A DNA stretch of 64,000 nucleotides from Clostridium mobile (lineage in GTDB: Bacteria > Bacillota > Clostridia > Clostridiales > Clostridiaceae), in assembly GCF_018918285.1 (NCBI RefSeq), contig NZ_JAHLQF010000001.1, forward strand, positions 558,001-622,000. The letters run 5' to 3'. Below, one piece after another: positions 60,890 through 64,000 of this stretch (the stretch's first letter is position 1; every line of letters starts with the position of its first letter). The notes below the pieces were generated by a model, which saw only the letters and a list, made by a program, of their open reading frames with translations, made no database searches and had not been told where the DNA came from. Made by a program: the position numbers and the translations under genes.

Positions 60890-61690
60890 TTATTTGTAGT
60901 ATGCTCTTATTTTAGTAATTAGCAACTTCTTACTTGCTTTTGAGATTACTTCATCTGTAATCTTTAAGTCATTATATTGGCGAGCTAAATTTCTAAGTTT
61001 TATTAACTTAAGCTTATTTAGCACTTCAATAGCTTTTTCTATTCCATTATCTTTTACTAGTTTATCTACAGTTTCCTTCTGTAAATTTTTTAAGTCCATT
61101 TCTGAAGAATCAGTTTTATTTCCGCCTTTTGAATTCTCATCAACTGGGTTATCCATTATTACATTTGACTCACCAGTATGATTAGAAATCTCTTGGATAT
61201 TTTCAGTATCATTGTCATTATTATTCAAGTTATCTATACCTATTGTTGTATCTTTAACTTCAACCATACTGTCTAATTCTTCATGTGAATGTGGTATTAC
61301 ATTTTCTGAAGAATCAGTGTTATTTTCATCTTTTGAACTCTTATCAATTGGATTGTCCATTATTACATTTGATTCACCAGTATGATTAGAGATTTCTTGG
61401 ATATTTTCTGTTGTATTTTTAATTCCAATAATACTGTCTAATTCTTCATGTGGACGTGGTATTACATGTTCTGAAACCAGCAATGAACTATCAAGTCTTT
61501 TAACAGCTACAACACCAGCTTCTACAGCTACTTTTACTGCACCTACATCTCCAGTTACTGCTACTGAAACAAGCCCACCACCAACATAAGTTTTATCAAA
61601 AATGCTAACATCTGCTGATTTAAGCATTGTATCTGCACTTTCAATTGCTGCTAGCAATCCTCTTGTTTCTATTAATCCAAGTGCCTTCAT
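60890..61690 (-). CDS. Long BMC-H shell protein with duplicated linker and Rho-N/SAP-like tail
   Basis: A 266-residue shell protein. Residues 1-93 are a normal BMC-H domain (KALGLIETRGLLAAIESADTM, YVGGGLVSVAVTGDVGAVKV). Residues about 95-200 form an acidic, Asn/Ser-rich linker containing a tandem duplication (ENIQEISNHTGESNVIMDNP occurs twice, HEELDS three times counting the BMC end). The last 65 residues form a helical domain (LRNLARQYNDLKITDEVI, SKKLLITKIRAYYK) resembling Rho-N/SAP modules. EutK and PduK are the known shell proteins with C-terminal extensions; EutK's is a helix-turn-helix. This tail may bind nucleic acid or cargo. AGGAGG precedes the ATG. Confidence 0.9.
   Translation of the reverse strand: MKALGLIETRGLLAAIESADTMLKSADVSIFDKTYVGGGLVSVAVTGDVGAVKVAVEAGVVAVKRLDSSLLVSEHVIPRPHEELDSIIGIKNTTENIQEISNHTGESNVIMDNPIDKSSKDENNTDSSENVIPHSHEELDSMVEVKDTTIGIDNLNNNDNDTENIQEISNHTGESNVIMDNPVDENSKGGNKTDSSEMDLKNLQKETVDKLVKDNGIEKAIEVLNKLKLIKLRNLARQYNDLKITDEVISKASKKLLITKIRAYYK
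61101..61480 (-). repeat. Tandem duplication inside the long BMC-H gene
   Basis: Segments 61101-61209 and 61305-61413 match at roughly 85-90%, offset 204 bases (68 codons). The adjoining HEELDS-coding segments at 61266 and 61431 are offset 165 bases (55 codons). The difference is a 13-codon insertion (IDNLNNNDNDTEN) in one unit. All differences preserve frame. Confidence 0.85.
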
Positions 61691-61712
61691 AGCTTAATCC
61701 TCCTAAAGTTTA

Positions 61713-62372
61713 CTATAAAAGATCCGCCCAGTTTGCAGGATAAGTAGTATAAAATATCCTTGCTTTATCAGGTGAACCCCAGACCACCTTAGAGCCTGAT
61801 GGTACAAATACTACATCACCAGGATATGCAGTATAAGTCTTTCCATTGATTTCTATTGTTAAAGTTCCTTCAATAACGTAATCAATTTCTTCATAGGTCA
61901 ATTCCCAATCAAAGCGTGAATTTTCTATTGTTAAAAATCCAGCACTCATCTTAGATTCTTTCTTGCTAACTAATTCTTGATAGTAAGCTTTTGCATTTGG
62001 ATTACCTGTATCAAATACGTCCATTTTAACCGTATTACCTCTAACAACCTTTAAGCCTCCTTTATCACTTTCAGAAACATAAGGTGTATTAGATTTGTTT
62101 AAACAATTAATCATTTCTTGCAAAAGACCTTTATCCATCATAGTCTTAAAGAATGTTAAAAGCATTTCACCATCCATTCCATCTACAGAAAGTTTTGGTG
62201 ATTCAACTGATTTTATTTCACATTTAGGAGCTTCTATAGTGAATTCTATATTATTAGCCTTTGCTAAATCTCTAGCTGATGGTGTAATAATTACATTGTT
62301 ATCAATATAAAATTTTGTTCCACCCTGTTCTATTAAGTCTTCAACATCTTTTGCAGCAATCAACCTCTTCAC
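61713..62372 (-). CDS. eutQ: EutQ-like cupin, microcompartment acetate-kinase type
   Basis: A 219-residue protein with an N-terminal helical region (about 1-110, including VIITPSARDLAKANNIEF, a segment shared by Eut Q/T-type proteins) and a C-terminal cupin barrel (about 115-215, with IDYVIEGTLTIEING and YPGDVVFVPSGSKVVWGSP). Salmonella EutQ has acetate kinase activity, so this enzyme may take acyl-phosphate from PduL to make ATP. The start is GTG with GGATGTGAG upstream. It lies 22 bases before the long BMC-H gene. Confidence 0.9.
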   Translation of the reverse strand: MKRLIAAKDVEDLIEQGGTKFYIDNNVIITPSARDLAKANNIEFTIEAPKCEIKSVESPKLSVDGMDGEMLLTFFKTMMDKGLLQEMINCLNKSNTPYVSESDKGGLKVVRGNTVKMDVFDTGNPNAKAYYQELVSKKESKMSAGFLTIENSRFDWELTYEEIDYVIEGTLTIEINGKTYTAYPGDVVFVPSGSKVVWGSPDKARIFYTTYPANWADLL

Positions 62373-62428
62373 TCACTCACATCCTTTCATTATAAAATAA
62401 ATTATATATATGGTTATATCTTTTGAAT

Positions 62429-62692
62429 TTATTTAAAATCACAATCTTCATCAATGATTCCTACAACAACTGCATCCACTGGCATATCATCATCACCTAA
62501 CATTCTGCGAGCTGAGGAACCAGTACATACGATTACTCTATCGCCTATGCCTGCACTAATAATATCTACTACTATTAGTCTTCTTCCTTCATTAATGCCA
62601 CCAATCTCCTCAGCTAGCATAAATTTTAATCCACTAAGTGATTCAGCTTTTCTAGTTGCCCATATATTATCAATCAATCTTGCTGCTATCAT
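62429..62692 (-). CDS. eutN: Microcompartment vertex protein (BMC-P, EutN/CcmL-like)
   Basis: An 87-residue pentameric vertex protein. ARLIDNIWATRKAESLSGLKFML and GAGIGDRVIVCTGSSAR are the family signatures. It caps the twelve vertices of the shell. Its ATG overlaps the EutS-like stop in the pattern ATGA. One vertex gene per operon, as here, is usual. Confidence 0.95.
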   Translation of the reverse strand: MIAARLIDNIWATRKAESLSGLKFMLAEEIGGINEGRRLIVVDIISAGIGDRVIVCTGSSARRMLGDDDMPVDAVVVGIIDEDCDFK

Positions 62693-62991
62693 AATGCTTT
62701 TCCTTCTTCCATCTTAATTTTAATTTCCTTAACTGCTGATTCTACGGAAGCTGTATCTCCGAAAATCGCAATTAAAATCATATTCTGCGGGCAACTTCCT
62801 CTAATATCCTCAACTGTAACTCCAACAGCTTTTTCTGCAATATCCGCCGCATAAATCATCTCTATCATTCTTCCTTGAACAAGGCCAACTGCATCAACAT
62901 TATTTAAATCTGTTTTACAATTTGCTCCCATACGTCGTCTTAGAATATCTTTAGTCCCTTCAGAAGGTGATTTTATAATTCTAAACTCCAT
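62689..62991 (-). CDS. eutS: Microcompartment shell protein (permuted BMC-H, EutS/PduU-like)
   Basis: A 100-residue circularly permuted BMC-H protein. It opens with MEFRIIKSPSEGTKDILRRR, followed by AVGLVQGRMIEMIYAADIAEKA and the closing GDTASVESAVKEIKIKMEEG. EutS and PduU form hexamers with a plugged pore and a bend that may suit shell edges. Spacing to EutJ is 15 bases. GGAGAGTAA precedes the ATG. Confidence 0.88.
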   Translation of the reverse strand: MEFRIIKSPSEGTKDILRRRMGANCKTDLNNVDAVGLVQGRMIEMIYAADIAEKAVGVTVEDIRGSCPQNMILIAIFGDTASVESAVKEIKIKMEEGKAL

Positions 62992-63006
62992 ATCTATTTA
63001 CTCTCC

Positions 63007-63852
63007 TTATTCAATAATTTCTTTTGTGCAGCTAAGAGCTATCCCTAAAGGTGTAACAAACATTGGATTTTGAGGTTTGTGTGTATATATTCCTGTTTGT
63101 TTTTCAATGACCTCCTCTATTCCAGTTAAACAACAAGTTCCACCTACTAAAGAAATTTCTTTAACATCATGTCCTTTTATATGATGATTGATAATAGATG
63201 ATACCTTTTCAACTACAGGCTTTAACACCGGAAGTAATTCTTTATGTCTTCTATTATCTCTTTTAAATTTATCTGCTTCTTCAAAAGACATACCATATGC
63301 ACCTGAAATAACTAATGAGAAATGAGTTCCACCAGTTGGTTCATCAGCTACATACACAACTTTTCCATTTTTTAATATAGAAATACCTGTTGTTCCACCA
63401 CCTATATCTATAACTGCTCCATTTTCAATTTTAAGCACTCCATTTGCAGCAGTAGGCTCGTCTAATATGCTTGTTAATTCAAATCCAGCTGCTTCTACTA
63501 CATTTTTAATAGCTCCTGAATCTAAAGTATTCGTTCCTGGTGGAATAGCTGATGCTGCATAAAGCAGCTCTGTACCTAACTTTTCCTCAAGCTCCTGCTT
63601 TAATTCTCTTACGATCTTAACTGCTCCAATATAGTCAACTACCATACCATCACGAACTACATCTGCATATCTATAAGCTCCTGCAACTGGTCTGTAGTTT
63701 TCATCTAAGACAGCCAGTACCACGCATGCAGTACCTAAATCAACTCCTGTATAATAAGTCGATGACTCCTTTACAATTGTTTTATTTATAACCTCTTCAA
63801 AATCATGAATGAGCTTATCACAATATTCAAAACTTAATTCTTTCTCTGACAT
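63007..63852 (-). CDS. eutJ: EutJ-like Hsp70-family chaperone
   Basis: A 281-residue actin/Hsp70-fold protein. Phosphate loop 1 is YTGVDLGTACVVLAVLD (about residue 33), loop 2 is AVIDIGGGTTGISILKNG (about residue 140) and the adenosine motif is ISLVGGTCCLTGIEE (about residue 235). EutJ/PduG-like proteins are thought to help fold or assemble compartment enzymes. ATG 63852 was chosen because TTGGAGGAAAAAG lies directly upstream; the longer frame adds eight residues. It overlaps the stop of the preceding gene by 19 bases. Confidence 0.92.
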   Translation of the reverse strand: MSEKELSFEYCDKLIHDFEEVINKTIVKESSTYYTGVDLGTACVVLAVLDENYRPVAGAYRYADVVRDGMVVDYIGAVKIVRELKQELEEKLGTELLYAASAIPPGTNTLDSGAIKNVVEAAGFELTSILDEPTAANGVLKIENGAVIDIGGGTTGISILKNGKVVYVADEPTGGTHFSLVISGAYGMSFEEADKFKRDNRRHKELLPVLKPVVEKVSSIINHHIKGHDVKEISLVGGTCCLTGIEEVIEKQTGIYTHKPQNPMFVTPLGIALSCTKEIIE

Positions 63853-64000
63853 CTTTTTCCTCCAACAATTGAACAAATCATTTGGGATAGTAAGTTAATA
63901 ATTGAATTTATATTTTTAATAACGTCCTTCCCTAAATTATTGTCATCCTCTTCATATACTTCAATCACATATGGATCTAGTTCATGAAGGGCACAACGAA
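63834..64000 (-). CDS. C-terminal 54 residues of the preceding BMC-operon gene (cut by window)
   Basis: An open minus-strand frame enters from the right edge and stops at 63834-63836, overlapping eutJ by 19 bases, so it is a real upstream operon gene. The visible end reads RCALHELDPYVIEVYEEDDN, then VIKNINSIINLLSQMICSIV and a basic tail. The pattern R-x3-H/E...V-I-K-x-I-N-x-I-x-x-L-L resembles the last helices of PduO/EutT cobalamin adenosyltransferases (RRAER...VLKYLNRLSDLLF). The match is short and the assignment tentative. If right, it would favour a B12-dependent locus. Confidence 0.45.
   Translation of the reverse strand, partial: RCALHELDPYVIEVYEEDDNNLGKDVIKNINSIINLLSQMICSIVGGKRCQRKN

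Noticed and set aside
1-64000. CRISPR arrays, tRNA or rRNA genes
   Set aside because: No regularly spaced repeats and no cloverleaf-like or rRNA-like segments were seen in the intergenic regions, which are nearly all short.

Overview
This is a very AT-rich stretch (roughly 30% G+C by eye) from a Gram-positive, spore-forming, fermentative anaerobe, most likely Clostridium or a close relative. The basis is strong GGAGG-type ribosome sites, compact same-strand operons, a SpoVAF/GerA spore protein, Bce-type and PTS systems, a bacterial microcompartment (BMC) locus and clostridial codon use. I cannot name the species. I found no rRNA, tRNA, CRISPR array or intact transposon; mobile DNA appears only as short remnants.

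Layout. 1-2.2 kb: the end of a YtrB-like ABC exporter operon (+). 2.2-7.4 kb: a BceAB-BceRS-type antimicrobial-peptide sensing and resistance module (-) with a BceR-type box, plus an unknown gene directly upstream of the response regulator. 7.7-11.5 kb: alpha/beta hydrolase, a decayed second trxB, a small helical protein, intact trxB with a CPWC glutaredoxin, and a glyoxalase. 11.6-19.6 kb: a nine-gene amino-sugar operon (murK-murR-murQ-PTS IIB-IIC-IIA-GH4-chbG-anmK) that combines MurNAc recycling with phospho-disaccharide cleavage. 19.8-24.5 kb: a PLP decarboxylase, a small SEDS-like membrane protein and a MocR regulator divergent from an EamA transporter. 24.7-28.1 kb: a chemoreceptor with a sigma-D-like promoter, and a tandem gamma-carbonic-anhydrase-fold protein whose three metal histidines are split between its two halves.

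28.1-34 kb: DegV, then a MacB-like ABC system with its own two-component system; both promoters carry the same direct-repeat box. 34.3-45.9 kb: an eight-gene maltodextrin operon (LacI regulator, MalK-E-F-G, GH31 glucosidase, MalQ, GlgP) behind tandem LacI-type operators. 46.1-49.8 kb: SpoVAF, then an ABC-2 exporter with a CsoR-family regulator and a conspicuous G/C-tract operator. 50-54.4 kb: RlmA-type methyltransferase and an AlgI/AlgX-like polysaccharide O-acetylation pair. 54.7-58.1 kb: an orphan protein, an FAD reductase with an Xre/DUF2975 pair, and a cupin behind a sigma-K-type promoter. 58.2-64 kb: the distal part of a BMC operon (EutJ, EutS, EutN, EutQ, a long BMC-H protein, an EutE-type aldehyde dehydrogenase, PduL, EutM). 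It continues past the right edge, so its signature enzyme is not visible.

How the genes work together: the maltodextrin operon imports and phosphorolyses glucans. The mur/PTS operon feeds GlcNAc-6-P into the same central pool. The BMC core turns an aldehyde into acyl-CoA (EutE) and then acyl-phosphate (PduL) inside a shell. Two separate sensor/ABC modules address envelope stress.
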